Source: DAOUBP01 sp964474695 (GTDB lineage Bacteria; Chloroflexota; Anaerolineae; CG2-30-64-16). Taken from it: 64,000 bases of DNA. Each line of letters opens with the position of its first letter. The stretch's first letter is position 1. Position numbers and translations under genes: made by a program. Where the stretch lies: the NCBI GenBank assembly GCA_964474695.1, contig CAYYTK010000008.1, positions 62,001 through 126,000 of the forward strand, in the 5' to 3' direction. Of this stretch, positions 1 through 7,469 are shown in pieces. Under the pieces are notes generated by a model. It saw only the letters and a list, made by a program, of their open reading frames with translations. It searched no databases and was not told the origin of the DNA.

Positions 1-1
1 C

Positions 2-715
2 ATGATCCTGGCGCCGGCCACAGCCGGTGCGCGCGACATCGCCGCTCTGGTTGCGGCCGAGCTGAACATCGGCCTGGCTGCAGAAGCTCAGGCGTTGCAT
101 CTCGATGCGGCAGGCAATTTGACGGCCGACCAGCCGATCTTTGCCGGCAACATCATCGCCACCGTCGCCTTCCGCGGCCCAGTGCAGATGGCCACGATTC
201 GCGGCCGCAGCTTCTCGCTGCCCGCGCGTGATGCCGCCCGCACGGGCGAGATTACGCCTTTGGCGGTGTCGCTGGATGGCCTTGCCGCCGCGGAAGAGGT
301 GTTAGCCGTGACGGTCACCGAGACCGGCGAGCTCAGCGTTGAGAATGCAGGCATCATCGTCGCTGGCGGTCGCGGCGTGAAGGGTCCCGAAGGCTTCGAG
401 CCGATCCGCCAGTTGGCCCAGACCCTCGGCGCTGCGGTGGGCGCCTCCCGCGCGGCCGTGGATGCTGGCTGGATCCCGTATCAGCACCAGGTGGGGCAGA
501 CCGGCAAAACCGTGCGCCCCGACCTCTATATCGCCTGCGGCATCTCCGGCGCCATCCAACATCTGGCCGGCATCAGCGGCGCCAAGATGGTGGTGGCGAT
601 CAACAAGGATAAGGACGCACCGATTTTCGCTATCGCACGGTACGGCATCGTCGGCGATCTTTTTGAGGTGGTGCCCGCGTTGACGCAAAGCCTCAAGGCC
701 AGGCTCGGCCGCTGA
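2..715 (+). CDS. etfA: Electron transfer flavoprotein alpha subunit, C-terminal part (cut by window edge)
   Basis: The 237 visible residues match the C-terminal two thirds of EtfA, the FAD-carrying subunit that passes electrons from acyl-CoA and other dehydrogenases to the quinone pool. The FAD-binding half is complete: GRGVKGPEGFEPI (about residues 122-134), the GQTGKTVRPDLYIACGISG loop, NKDKDAPIF, and YGIVGD near the end. Full-length family members are about 310-325 residues, so roughly 80 N-terminal residues lie left of the window; the ATG at position 2 is probably internal. etfB would be expected just upstream. A hairpin terminator follows 20 bases after the stop. Confident from the FAD motif order. 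Confidence 0.93.
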   Translation: MILAPATAGARDIAALVAAELNIGLAAEAQALHLDAAGNLTADQPIFAGNIIATVAFRGPVQMATIRGRSFSLPARDAARTGEITPLAVSLDGLAAAEEVLAVTVTETGELSVENAGIIVAGGRGVKGPEGFEPIRQLAQTLGAAVGASRAAVDAGWIPYQHQVGQTGKTVRPDLYIACGISGAIQHLAGISGAKMVVAINKDKDAPIFAIARYGIVGDLFEVVPALTQSLKARLGR

Positions 716-733
716 ACGCCGCGGCTTTGAATG

Positions 734-767
734 AGGGGCGCGGTGCGTTGACAACCACCGCGCCTTT
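734..767 (+). terminator. Intrinsic terminator of etfA overlapping the next promoter
   Basis: A 9-bp perfect GC stem (737-745 with 756-764) closes a 10-base loop and is followed by TTTCGTTT. The loop contains the TTGACA -35 box of the next transcription unit. Confidence 0.75.
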
Positions 768-777
768 CGTTTATAAT
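748..777 (+). promoter_or_regulatory. Consensus sigma-70-type promoter for the S1 gene
   Basis: TTGACA (748-753), 18-base spacer, TATAAT (772-777). Both hexamers are perfect consensus, as expected for a highly expressed translation gene. Transcription should start near 784, leaving a leader of about 170 bases before the S1 ATG at 954. Confidence 0.85.
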
Positions 778-783
778 ACCTCA

Positions 784-953
784 GTCTCGCAAGGCGAGGA
801 TTTTTGCGCGTGTAAAACAGAGTTAGCTTCCAGCGGCCCAGGGTCCGGTGACCGCGCGATGGAAGCGGTGGCGTTAACCGGGCCGCGCTTTTGCCTTGGG
901 CTATAGCATCCCAAGAGATCTTCTCAATCTATCGTTCGGAGGTTCCTGTTCCT
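784..953 (+). promoter_or_regulatory. Structured 5' leader of the S1 gene (candidate cis-acting RNA)
   Basis: The leader opens with a short hairpin (786-790/794-798, loop AAG) followed by GATTTTT. Downstream, GCTTCCA (826-832) can pair with TGGAAGC (860-866), and GCGGCCC (833-839) with GGGCCGC (880-886). The two pairings cross, so they form either an H-type pseudoknot or two alternative folds. A strong GGAGG (938-942) precedes the ATG. Autoregulation of S1 through its leader is known in other bacteria; for this leader it is inference. Confidence 0.4.
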
Positions 954-2621
954 ATGACTACCATTCTGCCCCCCACCAAGCCGCCTGCTGAAGTGCATCC
1001 GATGCAAGCCCTTCTCGACCAGGGAGGGTACGACATGCCGCAGCGCGGAGATATTCGCGAAGGCACCATCATCTCCGTCAGCCCTCAGGAGGTCGTCATC
1101 GACCTGGGTCTGAAGCGAGAAGGCATCGTGCCGGCCAATGACCTGAGCCGGCTCGACAAGGGCACCTTCGATGAACTCAAGGAAGGCACAACCTGGCCGG
1201 TGTACATCCTGCAGCCGTCCGATCGGGAAGGGAACCTCATCGTCTCGCTCTCGCGCGCGCTTCAAGAGAAAGACTGGCTGGTCGCCCAGCAGATGATGGA
1301 CAACAATGAGATGTTCGAGGCCGAGGTCAGCGGTCACAATGCTGGCGGCTTGGAAGTCATCTTCGGTAAGCTGCGCGGCTTCGTGCCGGCGTCGCATATC
1401 TCTTCGCTGCCGCGCGATATGTCACCCGAAGATCGCCGCGCGCATCTTGCCACCTACATGGGCAAGACCATCCCGGTGAAGGTGGTTGAGGTCGACCGCA
1501 AGCGTCGGCGCTTGATCATGTCTGAGCGCGCCGCACGCCGGCGCTGGCAGCGCGAGCATCGCAAGCAGTTGCTGGATGACATCCAGGTGGGTGAGGTGCG
1601 CACGGGCATCGTTCGCAGCCTGTCTGAGTTCGGCGCGTTTGTCGACCTGGGCGGGGCTGACGGTCTGGTGCACATCTCTGAACTGGCCTGGTTCCCGGTG
1701 GCACATCCCAGCGAGGTGTTGAAGGTCGGCCAGGAGATCGAAGTCAAGGTTCTGCGTATCGACAAGCAGCGCGAGCGCGTCGGCCTGAGCCTGAAGCGCG
1801 TTCAACCCGATCCGTGGAGCCACATCGAGGACCTGTACAGCCCCAATGAGCTGGTTGAAGCTGTTGTCACGCGGGTCACCGATTTCGGTGCGTTTGTCCG
1901 CCTGCGCAGTGGCGTTGAGGGGCTGCTGCACGTCTCCGAGATGGCTGATATCCGGCCGGATCATCCGCAGAGCCTGGTTTCCCCTGGCGACCTCTTGCTG
2001 CTGCGCGTTTTGCGTGTGGAACCGGAACGCCGCCGGATCGGCCTGAGCTTGCGCCAGGTGTCCGAAACGGAGTGGGCTGAATGGGCTGCCAGCTACCGCG
2101 AACGCCAGGCGAGCGCGGTTGAGCCCGAGCCTGAAGCGGTCGTTGAGACCGAAGCGGTCGAGCCAACGGCTGTAGAGGCTGAGCCGGTTCAGGCTGTCGC
2201 CGCTGAACTGGAGACCGAGGCCGAAGCGTTGGTCGTTGAGGCCACGGAAGAAGTCGAGACGGCGGTCGTTGAGGTCGAGGAAGAAGTCGAGACGGCGGTC
2301 GTCGAGGCCACGGAAGAAGCCGAGACGGCGGTTGTTGAGGCCACGGAAGAAGCCGAGGCGGCGGTCGTCGAGGCCACGGAAGAAGCCGAGGCGGCGGTTG
2401 TTGAGGCCACGGAAGAAGCCGAGGCGGCGGTCGTCGAGGCCACGGAAGAAGCCGAGGCGGCGGTCGTCGAGGCCGGGGAAGAAGTCGAGTCAGCGGTCGC
2501 TGAGGTTGAGGAAGAAATTGTAGCAGCCGTCGAGGCTGGGAAGCCCGAGGTCGAAGCTGCCGTGGCTGAGGCGTTGCCAGGTGAGGATGCCCCTTCCGTT
2601 GATGAGGACATCAAGGCCTGA
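954..2621 (+). CDS. rpsA: Ribosomal protein S1-like, four S1 domains with acidic repeat tail
   Basis: A 555-residue protein with four S1 RNA-binding repeats: DIREGTIISVSPQEVVIDLG (about 32), a divergent second repeat (about 120), EVRTGIVRSLSEFGAFVDLG (about 210) and VVTRVTDFGAFVRL (about 300). Repeats 3 and 4 have the canonical FGAFV core. S1 helps mRNAs engage the 30S subunit. The last 160 or so residues are an acidic Ala/Glu/Val low-complexity tail built from an 11-residue tandem repeat, absent from E. coli S1. ATG 954 is preferred over in-frame starts from 891 because GGAGG lies 11 bases upstream. It has its own consensus promoter and a structured leader. It could be called a generic S1-domain protein, but size and domain number fit S1. 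Confidence 0.88.
   Translation: MTTILPPTKPPAEVHPMQALLDQGGYDMPQRGDIREGTIISVSPQEVVIDLGLKREGIVPANDLSRLDKGTFDELKEGTTWPVYILQPSDREGNLIVSLSRALQEKDWLVAQQMMDNNEMFEAEVSGHNAGGLEVIFGKLRGFVPASHISSLPRDMSPEDRRAHLATYMGKTIPVKVVEVDRKRRRLIMSERAARRRWQREHRKQLLDDIQVGEVRTGIVRSLSEFGAFVDLGGADGLVHISELAWFPVAHPSEVLKVGQEIEVKVLRIDKQRERVGLSLKRVQPDPWSHIEDLYSPNELVEAVVTRVTDFGAFVRLRSGVEGLLHVSEMADIRPDHPQSLVSPGDLLLLRVLRVEPERRRIGLSLRQVSETEWAEWAASYRERQASAVEPEPEAVVETEAVEPTAVEAEPVQAVAAELETEAEALVVEATEEVETAVVEVEEEVETAVVEATEEAETAVVEATEEAEAAVVEATEEAEAAVVEATEEAEAAVVEATEEAEAAVVEAGEEVESAVAEVEEEIVAAVEAGKPEVEAAVAEALPGEDAPSVDEDIKA
2232..2528 (+). repeat. 33-bp tandem repeat in the S1 gene tail (about nine copies)
   Basis: Unit GTCGTCGAGGCCACGGAAGA plus 13 bases encodes VVEATEEAEAA. 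Copies at 2331-2462 are nearly identical at DNA level (GTCGTC versus GTTGTT alternates), while the outer copies have diverged (VVEVEEEVETA, VAEVEEEIVAA). The near-identity suggests recent copy-number change by slippage or unequal exchange. Confidence 0.92.
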
Positions 2622-2658
2622 GGGTCCGATGTCCGCCTGACTGGGAGATCCAGCAGCG

Positions 2659-2997
2659 ATGACCACGAACAAAGACCAGCTTACTGAGGCGCGCGCGCGG
2701 CTCCTTGCGGAGCGCGCGGAAGTGATCGCGCAACTCGAGCAACTCCGAGTCCGCCTGGAGACGAAAGGCGATTACGAGTTGGGCGAGGGTGATCCCATGA
2801 TCTACCAGTGGGAGCTCAACCTGGCTTTGTGCAGTCGCGCCGAACAGCATCTGGCCGAGATCGACGAAGCACTAGAGCAACTCGATATGGGGATGTATGG
2901 CCGCTGTGAGCGGTGCGGCAGGCCGATCGAGCCGGAGCGGCTGGCCGTCTTAAGCCACACCACCGTTTGCAGCCAATGCGCTCAACGCCGGCGCTGA
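2659..2997 (+). CDS. TraR/DksA-family zinc-finger protein
   Basis: A 112-residue protein: an N-terminal helical hairpin (about residues 1-80, rich in Glu/Leu/Arg) followed by a four-cysteine zinc finger, CERCGRPI near residue 84 and VCSQC near residue 105. This is the DksA/TraR arrangement; in the well-studied members the coiled coil enters the RNA polymerase secondary channel and, with ppGpp, tunes transcription initiation. The length is shorter than E. coli DksA (151) and close to other short family members. The gene lies 37 bases after the S1 gene and is followed by a strong terminator, so the two are probably cotranscribed. Confidence 0.88.
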   Translation: MTTNKDQLTEARARLLAERAEVIAQLEQLRVRLETKGDYELGEGDPMIYQWELNLALCSRAEQHLAEIDEALEQLDMGMYGRCERCGRPIEPERLAVLSHTTVCSQCAQRRR

Positions 2998-3023
2998 AGT
3001 CAGTTGGCGTAACTATCTGAAAC

Positions 3024-3049
3024 AACGCCCGGCATCAAGCCGGGCGTTT
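3024..3049 (+). terminator. Intrinsic terminator after the DksA-like gene
   Basis: Perfect 10-bp stem AACGCCCGGC (3024-3033) / GCCGGGCGTT (3039-3048) with loop ATCAA; a short T run ends the stem. It overlaps the earliest possible TTG start of the next frame (3048), which supports the later ATG at 3150 for that gene. Confidence 0.85.
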
Positions 3050-3149
3050 GACTATCAGGGTCGGGGGCGCTGCTTTCGAGGTCTTCAGCGGCACTGACGC
3101 CGCTGCCGCCAGCCGCCCGATCAGTCATGATAATAGCGATAAGACAAAC

Positions 3150-5846
3150 ATGCCCAGCCGTGCGACCTTTCCTACGCTTGTGTTGACTCACGAGCATACT
3201 GACTTTGATGCCTTAGCCAGCATGCTGGCCGCGGCGCGTCTTTATCCCCAGGCCGTGCCGGTGCTGCCGCGCCAGTTGAACCGGAATCTTGAGGCGTTTC
3301 TGGCCGACTACCGGGATGTTTTGCCCTTCATGCGCCTGGACGAACTGCCCAAGGGACGCGTCGACAATGTGATACTTGTCGACACGCAGACGATCCAGCC
3401 GGTGCGCGGCATGCACCCGGGCACCACCGGTGTGATTCTTGATCATCACCCCCAAATGCGCGAACTGCCTGTGGGCTGGACGTTCTCCGGCGAAGAAACG
3501 GGCGCCACGACGACTCTGTTGGTGGAACGGATCGCCAACGAGGCGTTGGCCGTGCACCCGCTGGAAGCAACCTTGCTAATGCTCGGCATCTACGAAGACA
3601 CTGGCGCGCTGAGCTATCAAACGACCACCGCGCGTGATATACGCGCCGCTGCCTGGCTTCTGGAGCGGGGCGCGAACCTCCTGCTTGTCAATAAATTCCT
3701 GCATCATCCGCTCACGGACGAGCAGCGCCAGCTCTATCAGCAACTGGCCGATAATAGCCAGCCCTACGAGTTTCATGGGCACTCCGTCATCATTGCCTCT
3801 GCAACGGTTGCCGAGCCGGTGGATGAGATTTCCACCCTGGCTCATGAGCTGCGCAGCCTATACGAGCCGGACGGCCTTTTCTTGCTGGTCCAGATGCGTG
3901 ATACCATCCAAATGGTGGCACGGAGCACCAGCGACGCGATCGATGTCGGCAAGATCGCCCAGGCATTCGGCGGAGGCGGACACAGCCGCGCTGCGGCCGC
4001 TTTGGTGCGCGACGGTTCGTTGCCCAGCGTGTTCGAGGCTTTGGTCTACTTGTTGCAGAGCGAGGTGCATCCCACGGTCACGGTCGGCCAGATCATGTCT
4101 TACGGCGAGCCGCAGACGTTGGCGCCCACCGACACCATCGGCGCGGCGGCAGAGCGCGGGCGCCGATACGGCTTCGAGGGATTCCCGGTGCTGGAGAATG
4201 GCCGCATCGTGGGGATGCTCACTCGCCGCGAGATCGATCGTGCGATGCATCACGGCCTCGAACAGCACCCGGTCAGCCGTTACATGCGCGCCGGTGAGGT
4301 CTATGTCACCCCGGATGACTCGGTGGCGATGCTGCGCAAGGTGATGACGGACCAGGATTGGGGGCAGGTGCCCGTGCTCGACCCGCGCTCAGGCAAGCTT
4401 CTGGGGATTGTCACACGCACCGACCTGATCAAGCAATGGACGGCCCCCGCCGCCGCGCGGATCGAGACTCTGGAAGAACTGATGGTCAAGGCGCTCCCGG
4501 TAGCGCTGTTGGGTTTGTTGCGGCAAGCCGGCGCGGCCGCCGGTGAATTGGGCTACCCCCTGTACGCGGTCGGCGGCTTCGTGCGCGATCTGCTTTTGGG
4601 CGAGCCGACCTTCGATGTGGATCTGGTTGTTGAGGGGGATGCCATTCGATTGGCGCAGGCATTAGCCCATCAACTCGGGGGCCGGGTGCGCAGTCACCGG
4701 CGGTTTGGCACAGCCAAATGGATCCTGCCTGAGGCCATCCTGGGGGCCCGAGCCGGCAACGGGACGCTGGCTTCCGAGAAGGCGCTGCCGGAAGCCCTGG
4801 ACTTCGTCACTGCGCGGACTGAGTTCTATGAACATCCCACCGCGCTGCCGACAGTTGAGCGCAGCAGCATCAAACAAGATCTTCACAGACGGGATTTCAC
4901 GATCAACACCCTGGCTGTGCGCCTGACCCCCGATCGTTGGGGGGAGTTGCTGGACTTCTACGGCGGTCGCAAGGACCTTGAGGATGGTCTGATACGCGTC
5001 TTGCACAGCCTCAGCTTCGTCGAAGATCCAACGCGCATCTTGCGCGCGGCGCGCTTTGAGCAGCGCTTCGGCTTCACGATCGAGGGACGCACCGAGGAGC
5101 TGATCTCTGGCGCGCTGGATCTGTTGGATCGCATCACCGGCGAACGTGTGCGCCACGAGTTGGAGCTGCTTCTGGCCGAGGCGCGGCCTGAACGCGCCCT
5201 GTGCCGTTTGATGGAATTGGGCGTGTTGGCCAAACTGCATCCTTTGCTGCGCTGCAATGGAGGGTTTGTGGCCAAAGCAGCGGAGCTGCGCGCCGCGCTG
5301 TTGTCGACGCCAGGCCCTGAGCAGCCATCCACGGCTGTTCCGGCGCCCGATGCGGCTGCCGCGCCCAGGCTCTATCTGGCGTTGCTCACCTACTCGCTGC
5401 CTGCGCAGGCGGTTGTAGAGTTTCTGTCGCGCCTGAAGATTCGGAAAGAGTACCGCGATTTGATCCTGGAAGTGCATGCCCTGGCGGATCGCGCAGCGAT
5501 CCTGAGCACCCTCAGCCTTTCGCCCAGCGCCATCGTGAAGGTTCTGGATGAAACCAGCGAGGAGGCCCGTTTCCTGTTGCGCGTGGTCACCGATGATTGG
5601 CTCGTGCGCCAACGCCTTGATCTGTATCAGCGCCGGCTCCAACACGTGCATGCGGTTTTGACCGGCGACGACCTGCAGCGGATGGGCATCGCACCCGGGC
5701 CGGTCTACCGGCGCATCCTCGAGCGGCTGCGCGCTGCCTGGTTGGATGGTGAAATCAGCAGTCGCGCCGAAGAAGAAGCCCTGGCCCATAGCGTTCTGGA
5801 ATCGAGGCTTCAGCCGGTTTCTGGCCCCTCGGGACCGCATGTTTGA
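3150..5846 (+). CDS. cca: CCA tRNA nucleotidyltransferase with DHH phosphoesterase and CBS domains
   Basis: An 899-residue multidomain protein. An N-terminal DHH/DHHA1 phosphoesterase module has HTDFD (about 16), ILDHHP (about 95) and the FGGGGHSRAAA signature (about 273). Two CBS repeats follow (about 313-433). The C-terminal half is a class II polyA-polymerase/CCA enzyme: GGFVRDLLLG then DVDLVVEGD (about 471-495, metal-binding DxD), RRDFTINTLA and EDPTRILRAARF. It should build or repair tRNA 3' ends; the DHH part may act on oligonucleotides. This architecture is known in Chloroflexota, Aquificota and deltaproteobacteria. ATG 3150 is chosen because upstream in-frame starts run into the terminator. 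The last 16 codons and the stop codon are made of a palindromic repeat (5798-5866), so the native C-terminus may have been replaced. Confidence 0.9.
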   Translation: MPSRATFPTLVLTHEHTDFDALASMLAAARLYPQAVPVLPRQLNRNLEAFLADYRDVLPFMRLDELPKGRVDNVILVDTQTIQPVRGMHPGTTGVILDHHPQMRELPVGWTFSGEETGATTTLLVERIANEALAVHPLEATLLMLGIYEDTGALSYQTTTARDIRAAAWLLERGANLLLVNKFLHHPLTDEQRQLYQQLADNSQPYEFHGHSVIIASATVAEPVDEISTLAHELRSLYEPDGLFLLVQMRDTIQMVARSTSDAIDVGKIAQAFGGGGHSRAAAALVRDGSLPSVFEALVYLLQSEVHPTVTVGQIMSYGEPQTLAPTDTIGAAAERGRRYGFEGFPVLENGRIVGMLTRREIDRAMHHGLEQHPVSRYMRAGEVYVTPDDSVAMLRKVMTDQDWGQVPVLDPRSGKLLGIVTRTDLIKQWTAPAAARIETLEELMVKALPVALLGLLRQAGAAAGELGYPLYAVGGFVRDLLLGEPTFDVDLVVEGDAIRLAQALAHQLGGRVRSHRRFGTAKWILPEAILGARAGNGTLASEKALPEALDFVTARTEFYEHPTALPTVERSSIKQDLHRRDFTINTLAVRLTPDRWGELLDFYGGRKDLEDGLIRVLHSLSFVEDPTRILRAARFEQRFGFTIEGRTEELISGALDLLDRITGERVRHELELLLAEARPERALCRLMELGVLAKLHPLLRCNGGFVAKAAELRAALLSTPGPEQPSTAVPAPDAAAAPRLYLALLTYSLPAQAVVEFLSRLKIRKEYRDLILEVHALADRAAILSTLSLSPSAIVKVLDETSEEARFLLRVVTDDWLVRQRLDLYQRRLQHVHAVLTGDDLQRMGIAPGPVYRRILERLRAAWLDGEISSRAEEEALAHSVLESRLQPVSGPSGPHV

Positions 5847-5866
5847 CCGGCTAAAGCCTCGATTCC
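5798..5866. repeat. Palindromic repeat forming the 3' end of cca
   Basis: 21-base arms 5798-5818 and 5846-5866 pair at 20 of 21 positions around a 27-base centre. The cca stop codon TGA (5844-5846) sits at the start of the right arm. The arm words (CGAGGCTT, AGCCGG) resemble the AGCCGGTT palindrome inside the glycosyltransferase at 60550. Confidence 0.85.
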
Positions 5867-5892
5867 GGACACATTTGGAATTCATCGGGTGT

Positions 5893-5921
5893 TTGGGGCC
5901 CATTGGTGGGTGTGCTATACT
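5893..5921 (+). promoter_or_regulatory. Promoter of the Yip1-like pair
   Basis: TTGGGG (5893-5898), 17-base spacer, TATACT (5916-5921) with an extended -10 TGC just before it. Confidence 0.65.
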
Positions 5922-5962
5922 CTGGACGGTTGGTTCAACCTCACCCTGGAAGGAGCAGAAGC

Positions 5963-6682
5963 ATGGGGCATCGCACCTTATCGCTGGCACTGATGTTCAG
6001 GGCGTTGTTTCTCGATAGTGAGGCCTTCGAGGAACTGCGTGATGATGATAATCCGTTTATAGAGGGCCTTTTCCTGGTGACGCTGATCGGGGCCGGCGCC
6101 GCCCTGCTCAGCCTGGTGGGCCGGGCCCTGGCCTGGACGGTCACTCCCAGCCTGGATGCCATCAAGCAGGTCGTCTTGAAGGCTCTACAACAGCAGAGCT
6201 GGTGGCCCGGAATGGCCGCGGATGCCGAAGGAATGGCCGCGTTTCAAAGGAGCTGGGACGCCGTGTGGCAGATGCTGCCGGGACAGCTTGGCGCGCCTGA
6301 CCTCAATGCCGCTGCACTCAATCTCCTGTTTTGGCCGTGTGCGGCAGTGCTGGCTTGGCTGACTTACGGCGTGTTAGCCCATCTGTTTGCCCGGTTGCTC
6401 GGCGGGCAGGGCAGCTTGAACCAGACCTTGGGCGCCACCGCACTGGCGTCTACGCCGCTCTTGCTGCGCGGCCTCGGGTTCATTCCCTTTTTCGTCATCG
6501 GCGGTGTGCTCCAAACCTGGCAACTGATTCTCCGCTATAAGGCGTTGCGTGTGGCCCATCGCCTGCCCTGGAAGCCGGCCCTGGGCGCGACGCTGCTGCC
6601 TTTTGTCGTCTACGGGATGTTTTGGCTGGCGGCGGGGGGCATGGTTTCCGCGGTGATTGCACTCCTGGCGGCGGGGAGGTGA
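5963..6682 (+). CDS. Yip1-domain-like integral membrane protein
   Basis: A 239-residue membrane protein with about five hydrophobic segments: residues 30-50, 115-135, 150-170, 180-195 and 205-235. Its layout (amphipathic start, LTYGVLAHLFARLLGGQGS followed by helices) resembles bacterial Yip1-domain proteins, whose function is unknown. ATG 5963 is chosen because GGAAGGAG lies 7 bases upstream; the frame opens earlier at 5903 but that start falls inside the promoter. It is followed 3 bases later by a second protein of similar size and plan, so the pair looks like an old tandem duplication acting together. Family call is moderate; membrane location is clear. Confidence 0.7.
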   Translation: MGHRTLSLALMFRALFLDSEAFEELRDDDNPFIEGLFLVTLIGAGAALLSLVGRALAWTVTPSLDAIKQVVLKALQQQSWWPGMAADAEGMAAFQRSWDAVWQMLPGQLGAPDLNAAALNLLFWPCAAVLAWLTYGVLAHLFARLLGGQGSLNQTLGATALASTPLLLRGLGFIPFFVIGGVLQTWQLILRYKALRVAHRLPWKPALGATLLPFVVYGMFWLAAGGMVSAVIALLAAGR

Positions 6683-6685
6683 GCG

Positions 6686-7468
6686 ATGAAAGCATGGTTG
6701 CGTGACCTGTGGGGCGCTGCCCAGTTGCGGACGAGTGTGTTCTCGGCCTTGGCCGCACGTTCCGATGCGTTCCTGCAAGGCTTCCTGGTGATCGTGGCCG
6801 TTGCGTTGGTGGCGGGCCTGCCGGCTTTTGTGTTGGATTTGGCCGGAAACGCGCGGACGAAGGAGGTGGCGGACGCAGGTGCGGCCCGCGCAGAAGTCCG
6901 CCAGGCCCTGGAAGCTGCGGCGCCGACGCTGGAAGGCCTGGGGGTAGGAGCGGAGAAACGCCAGCAGATCGCGGAGGCCTTTGACTTGGGCCTGACCATC
7001 GGCACCGAAGTGTCCGCACTGCCGACCCGGCTGCCTGCGCCGGTCGGGGCGGCCTTTCAGGCGGTGGGCGGCTGGCTGTCTCGGCCATTTGCCGATGGGG
7101 CTTTCCCATTGGCGGCCGCAGCCCTTGGCACATGGCTGGGCTACGGGGTTTGGGTGATGCTATTTGCCAAACTGCTCGGCGGTCGTGGCGCCTTGCACAG
7201 CTTCTTCGGATCGACCGCGTTGTTTGCCGTGCCGCACGTGTTGGACGTGTTCGGCCGCGTCCCGGTGTTGGGTGTGATCTTGGGGGTGGTTGCCTTCGTG
7301 TGGGGCATCGCGATCTATGTCAAAGCTACGGCTGTCAGCCACGCATTATCGTTCGAACGAGCACTTTTGGCGGTCGCGCTGCCGTTGTTGATCCTGCTTC
7401 TGGCCATCGCCTTGTTGGCGCCTGTGCTTGCCGGAGCCATCGCGGTCCTGCTTGCAGCCGGTCGCTGA
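6686..7468 (+). CDS. Second Yip1-like integral membrane protein
   Basis: A 260-residue membrane protein, paralogous in plan to its upstream neighbour. Both share a helix ending in a W/YGV...LxAKLLGGxGxL-type motif (here WVMLFAKLLGGRGAL about residue 160) and a downstream pair of helices. An Ala-rich, coil-like soluble stretch (about residues 55-125) separates the first helix from the rest. It starts 3 bases after the first gene stops, with GGGGAGGTG as ribosome-binding site, so the two are translationally linked. moeA begins 2 bases after its stop. No enzymatic motif is visible. Confidence 0.68.
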   Translation: MKAWLRDLWGAAQLRTSVFSALAARSDAFLQGFLVIVAVALVAGLPAFVLDLAGNARTKEVADAGAARAEVRQALEAAAPTLEGLGVGAEKRQQIAEAFDLGLTIGTEVSALPTRLPAPVGAAFQAVGGWLSRPFADGAFPLAAAALGTWLGYGVWVMLFAKLLGGRGALHSFFGSTALFAVPHVLDVFGRVPVLGVILGVVAFVWGIAIYVKATAVSHALSFERALLAVALPLLILLLAIALLAPVLAGAIAVLLAAGR

Positions 7469-7469
7469 T

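Noticed and set aside
2236..2523. Arg/Lys-rich and Ser/Thr-rich ORFs opposite and shifted to the S1 tail
   Set aside because: They are frame shadows of the 33-bp repeat; no ribosome-binding site and no family resemblance.
2232..2528. CRISPR array
   Set aside because: The 33-bp units are direct tandem copies without spacers and encode a protein repeat.
4662..5990. 442-residue minus-strand ORF across the 3' half of cca
   Set aside because: It is antisense to a well-conserved enzyme, has no recognisable domain, and its length reflects GC-rich codon bias.
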